A stretch of DNA of 64,000 bases from Spirochaetia bacterium (lineage in GTDB: Bacteria; Spirochaetota; Spirochaetia; Treponematales; Treponemataceae): the NCBI GenBank assembly GCA_900767955.1, contig CAAGBC010000038.1, positions 3,001-67,000 of the forward strand, read 5' to 3'. Under the pieces are notes generated by a model that searched no databases, was not told where the DNA came from, and worked only from the letters and a program-made list of their open reading frames with translations. Positions 54,186 through 62,891 of this stretch are shown here, in pieces; position 1 is the first letter of the stretch; every line of letters starts with the position of its first letter. A program made the translations under genes and the position numbers.

Positions 54186-54214
54186 TTGCTAGTTTATTCT
54201 AATTCTTGTATAAT
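54186..54214 (+). promoter_or_regulatory. Promoter of the 355-aa gene
   Basis: TTGCTA (54186-54191), a 17-bp spacer and TATAAT (54209-54214), leaving a leader of about 30 nt with a GAGGA ribosome site, unlike the leaderless promoters elsewhere. Confidence 0.6.
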
Positions 54215-54249
54215 TAAACGATTCGTTTTAAACATTACAGAGGAATTAA

Positions 54250-55317
54250 GTGTATTCACGAAATATAAAAGAAACACCAAAATCTATTGTTCACAACGGA
54301 AAAATAAATTTTGGCACATATAAAAAAGTTACTGAAAAATTAGAAATTCGCGGTCTAAAACTACCTTTCATTGGAATCCCAACTCCAAAAATTATTTCCA
54401 ATATGAGAATAAAAAGTCGAATAGCATATATGTTCAACATTGGTTCTTACATTGGAATGGTAGAATTTCTTGACAGCAAAATCTTTGGACTTGCAGAAGT
54501 AATATTTTGGAATAAAGAAACAGGTCAGAAATTTTCATATCACACAATGATGACAACAAGAAAGCGTTTTGTTCCAACAAACACACAAGAAGCAGCTTGT
54601 ATTAGCTTTAGAAAAACACGCTACATAAAAGTAAATTGGAGCAGAAAACACAAACGACATTCTTTGAATTTCACAGTTCGTGGAGACAAATTTAGACCTG
54701 CTGCAAAAGGTTCTTTTATTGCTTCTTTTGATACAAGCAAAACTCCAGAATTACTTTCTGTAACACCTGCGCCAGTATCATCAAAATGTTCAGCAACATG
54801 GCTAATTCCAATGAACATAACTGGCGGAATTAATCTTGGAAAACATCGCAAAGATATAAAATCACTTCCAAATGAAAATGGCTTAGCATTAATGGCAATG
54901 AATCGAACATATTTAAAACTTCATTCAAAGTCAGAAATGATGTGTGGACTTGTAAATGTAGACGGAAAAGATATTATTTTTAGATTCACAAACACAAGCC
55001 AAGATGCAATCAACAATGATGAATACAATGATAATATTCTTTGCGTAAATGCAAATATCACACCAATGCCACCTGTTTGTATCACTCACCCACTTGGAGT
55101 AAATAACAAATGGGTTGTACAAGACACAGAAAATATGGTGGACTTAGCGTTCACTCCAATTTCTAGCAACAATAGAACATTAAATATTTTAGTAATACGA
55201 AATGTTTATACCACAATATACGGAACTTTTGAGGGAGTTTTACTAACACAGGACGGAGAAAAAATAGTTCTCAAAAATTGTCCTGGAATTGTAAAAAAGA
55301 ATTTATTAAGATTATAA
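54250..55317 (+). CDS. DUF2804-like protein, 355 aa (GTG start)
   Basis: The start is GTG with GAGGA about 7 nt upstream. Features fit the DUF2804 pattern: IVHNGKINFGTY, SRIAYMFNIGSYIGMVEF, AATWLIPMN-like GINLGKHRK and, near the end, VYTTIYGTFEGVLLTQDGEK. I am moderately sure. The fold appears beta-rich and soluble. Its role is unknown; DUF2804 members are common in treponemes and Clostridia. It precedes the 651-aa gene by 18 nt in a two-gene operon. Confidence 0.75.
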   Translation: MYSRNIKETPKSIVHNGKINFGTYKKVTEKLEIRGLKLPFIGIPTPKIISNMRIKSRIAYMFNIGSYIGMVEFLDSKIFGLAEVIFWNKETGQKFSYHTMMTTRKRFVPTNTQEAACISFRKTRYIKVNWSRKHKRHSLNFTVRGDKFRPAAKGSFIASFDTSKTPELLSVTPAPVSSKCSATWLIPMNITGGINLGKHRKDIKSLPNENGLALMAMNRTYLKLHSKSEMMCGLVNVDGKDIIFRFTNTSQDAINNDEYNDNILCVNANITPMPPVCITHPLGVNNKWVVQDTENMVDLAFTPISSNNRTLNILVIRNVYTTIYGTFEGVLLTQDGEKIVLKNCPGIVKKNLLRL

Positions 55318-55335
55318 AATGTTTTAGAGGTTTTT

Positions 55336-57291
55336 ATGGAAGACGACAAAAGACCAAAGACTGCTGATTGGGCACCTGGTACTTTAGAACAAACAAGAAA
55401 AGCAATTGGTGCAATCGACCCAGAAGAAGCAAAACTCATGACAAAAGTTCTTGGGGGACAAATTATGTACGAACGAACAGGTACACAACCGCCAAGTTCA
55501 AAACCAATATCAAAAAACACTGGAAGAATTGTTCGCAGTGCGACACCTAGTTCTTCAGAAAAATCTGAACCTTCGCAAACTAGCACACCAAAAACAAGAA
55601 AATACAAAGAAGAACTTCCTGCTATTACTACAAGAGTAAACGGGATGATTGATAAACTTATGATGTCTGAAGAATATAAAATCAAACCAAACTACGGACT
55701 TTTTAATTTTATCAAACTATTCCAAAAAAACGGAAGCGAACAAATTTTATCAGATTTTTGTTCAATAACATTAAAATTACACATCGAAAATATCGAAAGT
55801 TTTATCACAGTAATAAAAACCTTAATTCAAATGGCACCTGCTTCATATAAAGCAAAAATCGCAAATGGAACAGAAGCTAAATTTAAATTCCTACGAACAG
55901 TTGCAGGATGGACAATGCAAGGAATAAAACTTGCTCATTTGGAATTACTTGATTTACCAAAACCATATTTAACAATAGATATGATAAATTATGTTCGACA
56001 AGTTTATCGTCCTCTTGTTCAAGTGTATTACTATGGCGAAACAAAAATTCCAAAACTAATCAAAGAAATTTACACAGATGAAGCATCATATCCAGACGCA
56101 CCACAGGAAAAACTTTCGAGTTTAGCAAAAGAAGCAATCACACAATGGTTATACATTCAAAATGAAGTAATAAAAAAACTATATCCATTACTTATGAGAA
56201 TGTGTTGTGATTCTTATGAAGAATATCCTGCATTCTTTAAAGCAAAAATCCCAGAAATCTTAAAATTCCTTGGGCTTCACAAATTTGATTTACTTTTGCC
56301 AGATAAACCAAAAGAAGAAAAACCTGCTGAACAAAAAACTAAAGCACCTGCTGAACGACAGCGCGGTGTAAAAGATGGAATTGTAACAACTGGATTATCT
56401 TTATTAAATAAATTATTCCCAGATGCAGGATTTGATAAATTAGATTCACATCCAGATTTGTATCCATATTTTCAGCCTTTATACAAATTTTCTGATGGAT
56501 TTAATGTTTTAAGCCCAGAAAATCCACTTCAAGTTACAGTTGTTCTTTTAAGAATTATTGAAGATTTTTTACAAGGCTGCCGCGACATACAATTTGTTGA
56601 AGGCGCAGAAGACATAGGAACTCTAGAAAAAGATTCTATCTTCCAAGTACTTGAAGAATGGACAAGTTATAGAGAAACAGTTTTTGAACGATTATACTGT
56701 ACACCACTCAATGACTTTGTAAATCAGCTTTATACACAAAACGATTTTGATACAACACAATTTGGTAAAAAATTACTTACTTCATTGTTATGGCAAACAA
56801 AATATCATTTTTTACCAACATTTAAGTTTGACCAATTAATACTTGAACACCCCGTTGATGAAAGCAAAATAAAACCATTGTTCATTAGAACAGATTTTGC
56901 TCGTCGTTACTTAACAGAAGCAGTAAATCAATGTGATGCACAAGTTGCAAGCAAAGGTTCTGTAGCTTATGTCAAAAATCCATGGGAACATTATAATTTT
57001 GATATTTCAAATGAAGTTTCAAAAAGACTTGATGTTTTACTTGGCGCACACAATACAGGACCAAACACTAACGCAACAAATGCAAATCTACTAAAATATA
57101 CACTTTGTGTGCTTGCAGTTCTTGACTGGTGGATTAACAACCAAGAAAGTCCAGCATATTTAACTTCACCAATGCATATTTACAGAATTTCTGAAGAAGA
57201 CGGAAAACCAATTTTTTCTGTTCCAGAAAGAAGTGATCAAAATAAAGTTTTTGCAGAAGCAATAAAAGCTGCATATAACAAGAAGAAGTAA
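55336..57291 (+). CDS. Hypothetical protein, 651 aa
   Basis: Family not recognised. Residues 1-95 are charged and contain a Ser/Thr/Pro-rich linker (ATPSSSEKSEPSQTSTPKTR). The remainder is long, mostly helical and hydrophilic, without signal peptide or membrane helices. A second linker occurs near 328-345 (KPKEEKPAEQKTKAPAERQR). Large cytoplasmic treponemal proteins of this sort remain uncharacterised. Its start is 18 nt after the DUF2804-like gene's stop, and a bidirectional terminator follows at once, so the two form an operon. Confidence 0.75.
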   Translation: MEDDKRPKTADWAPGTLEQTRKAIGAIDPEEAKLMTKVLGGQIMYERTGTQPPSSKPISKNTGRIVRSATPSSSEKSEPSQTSTPKTRKYKEELPAITTRVNGMIDKLMMSEEYKIKPNYGLFNFIKLFQKNGSEQILSDFCSITLKLHIENIESFITVIKTLIQMAPASYKAKIANGTEAKFKFLRTVAGWTMQGIKLAHLELLDLPKPYLTIDMINYVRQVYRPLVQVYYYGETKIPKLIKEIYTDEASYPDAPQEKLSSLAKEAITQWLYIQNEVIKKLYPLLMRMCCDSYEEYPAFFKAKIPEILKFLGLHKFDLLLPDKPKEEKPAEQKTKAPAERQRGVKDGIVTTGLSLLNKLFPDAGFDKLDSHPDLYPYFQPLYKFSDGFNVLSPENPLQVTVVLLRIIEDFLQGCRDIQFVEGAEDIGTLEKDSIFQVLEEWTSYRETVFERLYCTPLNDFVNQLYTQNDFDTTQFGKKLLTSLLWQTKYHFLPTFKFDQLILEHPVDESKIKPLFIRTDFARRYLTEAVNQCDAQVASKGSVAYVKNPWEHYNFDISNEVSKRLDVLLGAHNTGPNTNATNANLLKYTLCVLAVLDWWINNQESPAYLTSPMHIYRISEEDGKPIFSVPERSDQNKVFAEAIKAAYNKKK

Positions 57292-57328
57292 AAAAAATAA
57301 GGTTGCATTTAATGCAACCTTATTTTTT
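57292..57328. terminator. Bidirectional terminator
   Basis: AAAAAATAAGGTTGCAT pairs with ATGCAACCTTATTTTTT around a short loop, between the convergent 651-aa and 205-aa genes. Both sides carry A/T runs. Confidence 0.88.
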
Positions 57329-57341
57329 TATTTTGCAAATA

Positions 57342-57959
57342 TTAGTTCTTACCAATAATCAATTGACTGTGTGGAAGTGATTTTATCCAATCACAGAATG
57401 TGTGCCATTCATCAAGTCTGTGATCTTTGCGTGTAAAATAAATATTTTGTAAAACTTGATAATTCAATTGAATTGTACTTTTTTGATTTAAACTTGCAGG
57501 AAGCAACTGAATCATTTGCCACCAATCATCTTTATTTTTTGTTTCTACAAATCTATTTCTTGCAGCATTTAATGTATCAATTAAAACATCAAGAGTTTTT
57601 AATGAAGCTTCATCAAGATGTTCGTGACTAAAATCATTTCGTTCAAATTCTTTTGCTGCAACCTTATGCATTGTTGAACAACTATTTCTAACAGTTCCTA
57701 CTTTATAAGTATCCATTTCTGCCCACCAGTATCTAGGAGCAGTAATATCAAAAGAAACATTTATATAACGAAGAAATTTTGCATGTGAAGGGCCACTTCT
57801 TGAAAGTTTATCCATCAAATCTAAGTCTGCTTCACCAACAATATATTTTCCATTTTCGTCAAATTTGCTATCTGAACGATCCCAACTATTAAATGAATTT
57901 CTCATTCCTCTAATTGCAGCTTCCCAACCAAAAACTTCTGTTTTTTCAATAAGTACCAT
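57342..57959 (-). CDS. Conserved hypothetical, distantly ThyX-like, 205 aa
   Basis: A recognisable family, common in phage and Firmicutes genomes, with the segments AAIRGMRNSFNSWDRSDS, HAKFLRYINVSFDITAPRYW and WAEMDTYKVGTVRNSCSTMH. I associate it with FAD-dependent thymidylate synthase-like proteins, yet the ThyX RHR motif is absent; the nearest stretch is PASLNQKSTIQ. So catalytic ThyX activity is not supported. Probably cytoplasmic. It lies 15 nt downstream of the DUF308 gene on the same strand. Confidence 0.6.
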   Translation of the reverse strand: MVLIEKTEVFGWEAAIRGMRNSFNSWDRSDSKFDENGKYIVGEADLDLMDKLSRSGPSHAKFLRYINVSFDITAPRYWWAEMDTYKVGTVRNSCSTMHKVAAKEFERNDFSHEHLDEASLKTLDVLIDTLNAARNRFVETKNKDDWWQMIQLLPASLNQKSTIQLNYQVLQNIYFTRKDHRLDEWHTFCDWIKSLPHSQLIIGKN

Positions 57960-57974
57960 ATTTTTTAATATCCT

Positions 57975-58547
57975 TTATTCTATATTTTCTGATATATCAT
58001 CTAAAATTTCTACATTTCCACCTTGCAATGGAGCTTGTTTTTTCCAATGGTAATATAACATAATTCCACCAAGAGCAAACATAACAAATCCCGCAATACG
58101 AACTAATACTTCTCCAATTTCTGCAGGAACAATAAAAAAGATAATTCCCACAATAATAGAAATAACTGCTTCTAAGTTAAAATTATTTCTATCAATTTGA
58201 GTATCACGCAATTTTGATGAAGAATACAACAAAATAACAGCACTTGCCAAAAGATAAAAACCAAGAACATACATCATAACGGTTGCAACAACTTTTGCAA
58301 CAACTAAAGGCAAGAAAAATGCCAACAAACCAACAACTATACTTAAAGTTCCTCTAATAAAAACCAACTTCTGAAAATCTGAATCTGGAACTAATTTTCT
58401 TGTATGAACAAGGCTATAAATTCCATTTACTACAGCTTCAATTCCCATTAATGCAACAACTAAAGAAATACATCTTTTTGGAAAAAAAAGTAACATAAAA
58501 CCTACAAGAACTAATAAAATACCTACAAATAAATTATTTTTTTTCAT
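57975..58547 (-). CDS. HdeD/DUF308-family membrane protein
   Basis: 190 aa with six transmembrane segments (about 5-20, 27-47, 63-83, 86-108, 128-146 and 149-167), grouped as three helical hairpins. That layout and motifs such as LLFFPKRCISLVVALMGI and GFMLLFFP fit the DUF308/HdeD family, linked in enterobacteria to acid resistance. The role here is unknown. It is first of a two-gene unit with the ThyX-like gene (15-nt gap) and divergent from the tRNA cluster. Confidence 0.82.
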   Translation of the reverse strand: MKKNNLFVGILLVLVGFMLLFFPKRCISLVVALMGIEAVVNGIYSLVHTRKLVPDSDFQKLVFIRGTLSIVVGLLAFFLPLVVAKVVATVMMYVLGFYLLASAVILLYSSSKLRDTQIDRNNFNLEAVISIIVGIIFFIVPAEIGEVLVRIAGFVMFALGGIMLYYHWKKQAPLQGGNVEILDDISENIE

Positions 58548-58695
58548 GTAAACCTCTAACTTTAAATCTTAAACAGTATATTAAACTGTTTAGAAAATTA
58601 ATAGACTGTTTTATTAAAACTACACATATTTTACTTAAAAAACAAAATAAAAACAAAAAAAATCATAAAAATTTACATTTATTTTCAAAGATATA

Positions 58696-58725
58696 TTGAC
58701 AAAGTATATGCTTTTCTGTTACTTT
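58696..58725 (+). promoter_or_regulatory. Promoter of the tRNA cluster
   Basis: TTGACA (58696-58701), an 18-bp spacer and TACTTT (58720-58725), 14 nt before the first tRNA. Confidence 0.6.
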
Positions 58726-58739
58726 ATTAACACATCTTT

Positions 58740-58824
58740 GGAGCGATGTCCGAGCGGTCGAAGGAGGTAGTCTTGAAAACTATTGATCCGAAAGGGTCCG
58801 GGGGTTCGAATCCCTCTCGCTCCG
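58740..58824 (+). tRNA. tRNA-Ser (UGA)
   Basis: Acceptor GGAGCGA (58740-58746) pairs with TCGCTCC (58817-58823). The long variable arm is typical of Ser. Anticodon TGA at 58774-58776; GTTCGAATC T-loop present. CCA is not encoded. Confidence 0.93.
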
Positions 58825-58835
58825 AGATTTACCCT

Positions 58836-58920
58836 GGAGGTGTGGTAGAGCGGTAATACAACGGATTGCTAATCCGTCAGTTCCGAAAGGGCTGGGCAGG
58901 TTCAACTCCTGTCGCCTCCG
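58836..58920 (+). tRNA. tRNA-Ser (GCU)
   Basis: Acceptor GGAGGTG pairs with CGCCTCC (one wobble). Anticodon GCT (58868-58870) in loop TTGCTAA. A class II variable arm is present; GGTTCAACTC forms the T-loop. Confidence 0.93.
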
Positions 58921-58954
58921 TTTAGTAAACAACGCAAGTTGTTTATTTTTTTTT

Positions 58955-59029
58955 GAGACTGTAGCTCAGCTGGATTAGAGCATCACCCTGCGGAGGTGGG
59001 GGTCGCACGTTCGAATCGTGTCAGTCTCA
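58955..59029 (+). tRNA. tRNA-Arg (GCG)
   Basis: Acceptor GAGACTG pairs with CAGTCTC (59022-59028). The anticodon loop CTGCGGA gives GCG (58990-58992). Most bacteria read CGN codons with ACG (inosine) instead. Confidence 0.88.
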
Positions 59030-59070
59030 TAAATGGCTCGTCAAAACGGCGAGCTTTTTTTGTAATCATT

Positions 59071-59156
59071 GGAAAGATGTCCGAGTGGTTTAAGGTACAC
59101 GCTTGGAAGGCGTGCGTACCCAAAAGGTACCGGGGGTTCGAATCCCCCTCTTTCCG
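59071..59156 (+). tRNA. tRNA-Ser (GGA)
   Basis: Acceptor GGAAAGA pairs with TCTTTCC. The anticodon GGA (59105-59107) lies in loop TTGGAAG. A long variable arm with GTACC/GGTAC is present. Confidence 0.93.
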
Positions 59157-59178
59157 TAAAAGACACGGAAGACACTAG

Positions 59179-59305
59179 AGCTTTTTGATGAGTCCAGGTG
59201 CTATGCAAGATGTAGCTACAAAACCCCGCCAGATCCGGAAGGAAGCAACGGTATGTAGATTACAACTGTGCCGTAGATTACCTGGGCTCTTCAAAAAGCT
59301 TTTTT
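59179..59305 (+). ncRNA. ffs: Bacterial SRP RNA (4.5S-like)
   Basis: The universal SRP domain IV tetraloop region is readable: GATCCGGAAGGAAGCAACGG (59232-59251). Long arms AGCTTTTTGA...GAGTCCAGGT and ACCTGGGCTC...TCAAAAAGCT close the molecule. The outer stem with a T-run serves as terminator. It partners Ffh in co-translational membrane targeting. Its location next to tRNAs is independent of dnaX-recR. Confidence 0.93.
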
Positions 59306-59321
59306 ATTTAACAAGCTTAAT

Positions 59322-60833
59322 TTAAGATTCAAAAACTTTATTACCTGCAATAAAAACAGTTTTTACACGACCAGTCAAAGAACGCCCTTCAAAAGGAGTT
59401 GCTTTTCCTTTACTACAGAATAACTTTGGTTCAACAATCCAAGATTCCTCTGGGTCAACAACTGTAATATCAGCATCAAAACCAGGTTTTAATAAACCTT
59501 TATTCAATTTTAAGATTCTTGCAGGATTTGCAGACATCAATTGAGATAGACGCTTAGAATCAAGTTGCCCTTCCTGCACAAGAACAGTATTACAAACTCC
59601 ATAAGCAGTTTCTATTCCTGTAAAACCAGGGGCACCATTAGCTTTATCATCATAAGTATGAGGAGCATGATCAGTTGCAATAACATCAACAGTTCCATCA
59701 CGCAAAGCATCTAAAATAGCAATTCTATCATCTTCAGAACGCAATGGTGGATTTACCAACGCACGAATATTAGGTTCTTCAGTTCCGCACAAAGCAATAT
59801 GGTGAGGTGTAACTTCACAAGTAACATTAAAGCCGTCAGGATTTTTCTTTGTTGGAATAAACTTATGGCCATCTAAAACAGCTTCATAAGCGGCATCAGC
59901 TTCATCATCCGCATAATCAGCATATTCCCCAGCCAAAGCATTTTTAGCATTACGAATACATTCAATTGCGTTTGCAGTGCTTACATGGGCTAAATGAACA
60001 TGACAATCAGCCAATCTTGCAATAGCAATATTTCTTGCAGTTGCAGTATCTTCCGCCAAAGCCAAAATATCATTAGCACGAGTTAAATAAGAATCAATTT
60101 CATCAAAAACTTCATCAGGAATTTCATCCATATCATCAAAAGAACCGCCCCAAGCAGGCAAATGATATTTTTCCATTAAATCAAGAGCTTTTATCCTAAA
60201 CGGTCTAGCCTTTTTTGCAAGCTCATTATCTTCACAATGGCAAGAAACCACAATTCCCTTTTTACTAGCAACAGTCATCCCGTCAAGCATAACAGCAGCA
60301 GAAGCCACATCATGACCATCCTCAGTAATCACAGGAATAAAATGCCCATCCAATTCATCCAAATGAGAAATATCAGTTCCTTCAAAATCTTTAGTAATAC
60401 TAACAGTCTGAATTACTCTTGCCAAACCAAAAGCACTAGCTTCCTTATCAATTTGCAAAGCCATATCAGCAGAAGAAACAACAGGATTAGTATTAGGCAT
60501 TGTTACAACAGTTCCAAAACCACCAGCAATAGCTGCATGAAGCCCCGAATTCAAATCTTCTTTTTGAGTTTGCCCTGGATATCTGAAATGAACATGCATA
60601 TCAATAAAAGAAGGAGTGACAGTAAGTCCGTGAGCATCATAATATGCCAACGAACAATCTTCACAACCATCTTCGCTTAAAATTGACTTTGCTAAAGCCT
60701 TTACAGTATCTTCGTTAGTAAAATACCCCTGAAAAACAGCACGGATTTTTCCTTCAATAACTAAAACAGCTCCAGGCCCGTCAATAGCTTCATCCAAAAG
60801 TCTTGCATTAAAAATAAATAAACCATGAGTCAT
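59322..60833 (-). CDS. pyrC: Dihydroorotase
   Basis: Cyclises carbamoyl-aspartate to dihydroorotate in pyrimidine synthesis. 503 aa, somewhat longer than the common 420-450. The zinc motif is SFIDMHVHFRYPGQTQKED, with MPNTNPVVS, HCEDNELA, LAHVSTANAIECI, CEVTPHHIALC and ATDHAPHTYDDK. The extra length includes an acidic insertion near residues 283-305 (AGEYADYADDEADAAYEAVL). It ends the operon pyrB-pyrI-pyrC, 2 nt after the pyrI stop. Confidence 0.93.
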   Translation of the reverse strand: MTHGLFIFNARLLDEAIDGPGAVLVIEGKIRAVFQGYFTNEDTVKALAKSILSEDGCEDCSLAYYDAHGLTVTPSFIDMHVHFRYPGQTQKEDLNSGLHAAIAGGFGTVVTMPNTNPVVSSADMALQIDKEASAFGLARVIQTVSITKDFEGTDISHLDELDGHFIPVITEDGHDVASAAVMLDGMTVASKKGIVVSCHCEDNELAKKARPFRIKALDLMEKYHLPAWGGSFDDMDEIPDEVFDEIDSYLTRANDILALAEDTATARNIAIARLADCHVHLAHVSTANAIECIRNAKNALAGEYADYADDEADAAYEAVLDGHKFIPTKKNPDGFNVTCEVTPHHIALCGTEEPNIRALVNPPLRSEDDRIAILDALRDGTVDVIATDHAPHTYDDKANGAPGFTGIETAYGVCNTVLVQEGQLDSKRLSQLMSANPARILKLNKGLLKPGFDADITVVDPEESWIVEPKLFCSKGKATPFEGRSLTGRVKTVFIAGNKVFES

Positions 60834-60835
60834 AA

Positions 60836-61285
60836 TTAAGATTCCACCGAATTACTATCTTCGCCAGCTTTATACAAAGTGTCGCAATATTCACAACGAT
60901 ACAAGCCATTTACTTTATCAACAAGCAAAAAATTAGGTTTAATATATTTTTCAGTAACAGTAATACATCTTGGATTTTTGCAAGTAAACACATTCTGAAC
61001 TCTGCTAGGCAATTCCATCTTTACCTTGCGAATAATTTTTTCATTTTGAATAATATTCACACAAATATTTGGATCAATAAAACCCAAAACAGAATAATCA
61101 ATATCCATCACATTATCAATTTTAATCATATCTTTTTTTCCGTGGCGCTTTGACGGAACATTCATAATCAACGCAGCGCAAAAAGGAGCTTTATCAAGTC
61201 CCAACCACTGAAAAATACGCCAACCAGACCCAGAACGAATATGATCAATTACCAAACCATTTTTTATAGTATCAACATTCAACAT
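60836..61285 (-). CDS. pyrI: Aspartate carbamoyltransferase regulatory chain
   Basis: Regulatory subunit that binds nucleotide effectors and PyrB trimers. The start MLNVDTIKNGLVIDHI (149 aa) is decided by AAGGAAGGTG just upstream. The apparent 28-codon extension (from 61369) comes from the repeat element and is rejected. Zinc Cys residues are in FTCKNPRCITVTEKYI and RCEYCDTLYKAG. DKAPFCAALIMNVPSKRHGKK is the allosteric domain. The gene is second in the pyr operon; pyrB lies 191 nt upstream across the repeat. Confidence 0.93.
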   Translation of the reverse strand: MLNVDTIKNGLVIDHIRSGSGWRIFQWLGLDKAPFCAALIMNVPSKRHGKKDMIKIDNVMDIDYSVLGFIDPNICVNIIQNEKIIRKVKMELPSRVQNVFTCKNPRCITVTEKYIKPNFLLVDKVNGLYRCEYCDTLYKAGEDSNSVES

Positions 61286-61310
61286 AAAACACCTTCCTTT
61301 TTTATTATAA

Positions 61311-61463
61311 AGGGGCGCCTGCCCCTCGCTGCAACTACCAAAGTTTTCTTTACAAGCAAACTTTGGCATTTTCCGCTACCCCCTCTCCTAGGGATAAATT
61401 TCAAAGAAAATCCTAAAATAATACTTTCGCATTATTTTTTAACGGATTTTTTATTCTATCCCT
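61311..61463. repeat. Palindrome-rich element between pyrB and pyrI
   Basis: Nested inverted repeats: AGGGGC/GCCCCT (61311-61326), CCAAAGTTT/AAACTTTGG (61338-61346, 61358-61366) and the outer AGGGATA/TATCCCT (61390-61396, 61457-61463). It is not coding: the extension of pyrI into it is not family-like. It has the look of a dispersed small element. Confidence 0.7.
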
Positions 61464-61476
61464 AAAACCCTTTATT

Positions 61477-62400
61477 CTACAAACAACCAGTCACTTTAGA
61501 AATAAGCGCCATTCGTGCGTACATTCCATACTTAACTTGCTTAAAATACGCAGCTCGTGGGTCATCATCAACTTCTGGCGCAATTTCATTTACGCGTGGA
61601 AGTGGATGCAATACAATCATTTTTTGTTTAGCAAGCTTCATCTTTTCTTTATCCAAAATGTAGCTGTCTTTTAAGCGAATATAATCTTGTTCATTAAAAA
61701 AGCGTTCCTTTTGAACACGAGTCATATACAAAATATCTAAATCACCAATAACATCTTCAAGGCGTTCAGCAGTGATATATTCAATATTATTAGGCTCAAG
61801 CACATTTTTTACAAGATAATCAGGAACACAGAGTTCTTTTGGACTAATAAACACAAACTTTACATTTTTATAACGACTCATTGCCTGTGCCAAACTATGA
61901 ACAGTTCTTCCAAACTTTAAGTCTCCACAAAAACCAACTGTATGACCTTCAAAACCACCCATCAAACGACGAATTGTTACTAAATCAGTCAAAGTTTGTG
62001 TTGGATGTGAATGGCCTCCGTCACCTGCATTAATAATAGGCACAGGAGAATATTTGCTAGCCAACAAAGCAGCTCCTTCCTTTGGATTACGCATTGCAAT
62101 TACATCAACATAAGAAGAAACAACTCTAATTGTATCTGCAAGAGTTTCTCCTTTTGTGCCAGATGTAACAGAAGCATCAGCAAAACCTTCTACTGCTCCA
62201 CCCAAATGAAGCATTGCAGCTTCAAAAGAAAGACGAGTTCTAGTGCTTGGCTCAAAAAAAAGTGTCGCAAGAATTTTCCCACGACACACATCTTGAAAAG
62301 AATTAGGATCAACAATCATTTGTTCTGCTAAAGAGCAAATTTCTTCAACTTCAGAAACAGATAAATCACCTGGTTCAATTAAATGACGACCTTTTAACAT
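61477..62400 (-). CDS. pyrB: Aspartate carbamoyltransferase catalytic chain
   Basis: Catalyses carbamoyl phosphate plus aspartate to carbamoyl-aspartate. 307 aa, full length. Carbamoyl-phosphate motif FFEPSTRTRLSFEAA, GDGGHSHPTQTLTDL, GDLKFGRTVHSL and VLHPLPRVNEIAPEVD are all present. It is first in pyrB-pyrI-pyrC on the minus strand. The presence of pyrI implies the allosteric PyrB-PyrI holoenzyme. No upstream pyrimidine attenuator was recognised. Confidence 0.97.
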   Translation of the reverse strand: MLKGRHLIEPGDLSVSEVEEICSLAEQMIVDPNSFQDVCRGKILATLFFEPSTRTRLSFEAAMLHLGGAVEGFADASVTSGTKGETLADTIRVVSSYVDVIAMRNPKEGAALLASKYSPVPIINAGDGGHSHPTQTLTDLVTIRRLMGGFEGHTVGFCGDLKFGRTVHSLAQAMSRYKNVKFVFISPKELCVPDYLVKNVLEPNNIEYITAERLEDVIGDLDILYMTRVQKERFFNEQDYIRLKDSYILDKEKMKLAKQKMIVLHPLPRVNEIAPEVDDDPRAAYFKQVKYGMYARMALISKVTGCL

Positions 62401-62677
62401 AACACCAAAACCTCACATACAAGTCTAAATATAATTTACAAATTTTTTCGATTATACCAAATATAAAAACATTCATCAATGAAAAGAATATAGGGATTGT
62501 GTGGAAAAATAGCAGATTTTTTTTGTAAGATTATTGCGAAGTTTTTTCCAGATTGTCAGCTAATTATTCCATTAACAGTATTTTATCAGAATCAAGTTTT
62601 TCACATTTTTCTATTATTTGGTGATATTTACGGCAAAGCCGTAGTTGGTTTTGTTCTGTTTCTAGGATTAAAACACC
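62401..62677. other. Gene-free stretch before the toxin-antitoxin-like locus
   Basis: No convincing gene. Overlapping short frames on both strands (plus 62497-62703, minus 62564-62797) lack ribosome sites and recognisable motifs, and the minus frame would cover the toxin promoter. One small hairpin, TACGGC/GCCGTA, lies near 62627. The pyrB promoter should be at 62401-62470. Confidence 0.6.
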
Positions 62678-62706
62678 TTTACAAAAGACTAGTTTTGTTT
62701 TAAAAT
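62678..62706 (+). promoter_or_regulatory. Promoter of the toxin-like mRNA
   Basis: TTTACA (62678-62683), a 17-bp spacer and TAAAAT (62701-62706). The start is expected near 62714, where GGAAATGCC begins, giving a leader of about 75 nt. Confidence 0.55.
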
Positions 62707-62787
62707 GGTAGTTGGAAATGCCTAATTTCAGGCGGTGTCTCCCAAACTCAATCAGCCTATGCTGAAATAAATGATGGGAGGCTGGCA

Positions 62788-62886
62788 ATGAAAGCAAAAA
62801 TCATGTATTTGATTTTTACAGTCTTAGTAGGAATTGCTACGATTGTAAGTGCTATATTTGCAGTGCTCACTTACTTAAAAATGTAA
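62788..62886 (+). CDS. Small hydrophobic peptide, 32 aa (candidate type I toxin)
   Basis: The sequence starts MKAKIMYLIFTVLVGIATIV and ends VLTYLKM: a single transmembrane helix with a positive N-terminus and a Lys near the C-terminus. GGGAGG at 62776-62781 is 6 nt before the ATG. It has its own promoter, a roughly 75-nt leader and a bidirectional terminator, and a convergent promoter faces it. This is the architecture of type I toxins (Fst/TxpA/BsrG-like), though I cannot match it to a named family. Too short for routine gene calling. Confidence 0.68.
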   Translation: MKAKIMYLIFTVLVGIATIVSAIFAVLTYLKM

Positions 62887-62891
62887 AAGAG

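Noticed and set aside
61286..61369. 28-codon N-terminal extension of pyrI
   Set aside because: It lies in the palindromic repeat, has no family similarity, and the internal ATG has a good ribosome site.
62497..62797. 68-aa plus and 77-aa minus frames
   Set aside because: No ribosome site or motif; the minus frame would overlap the toxin promoter and leader, and I recognise nothing in either.
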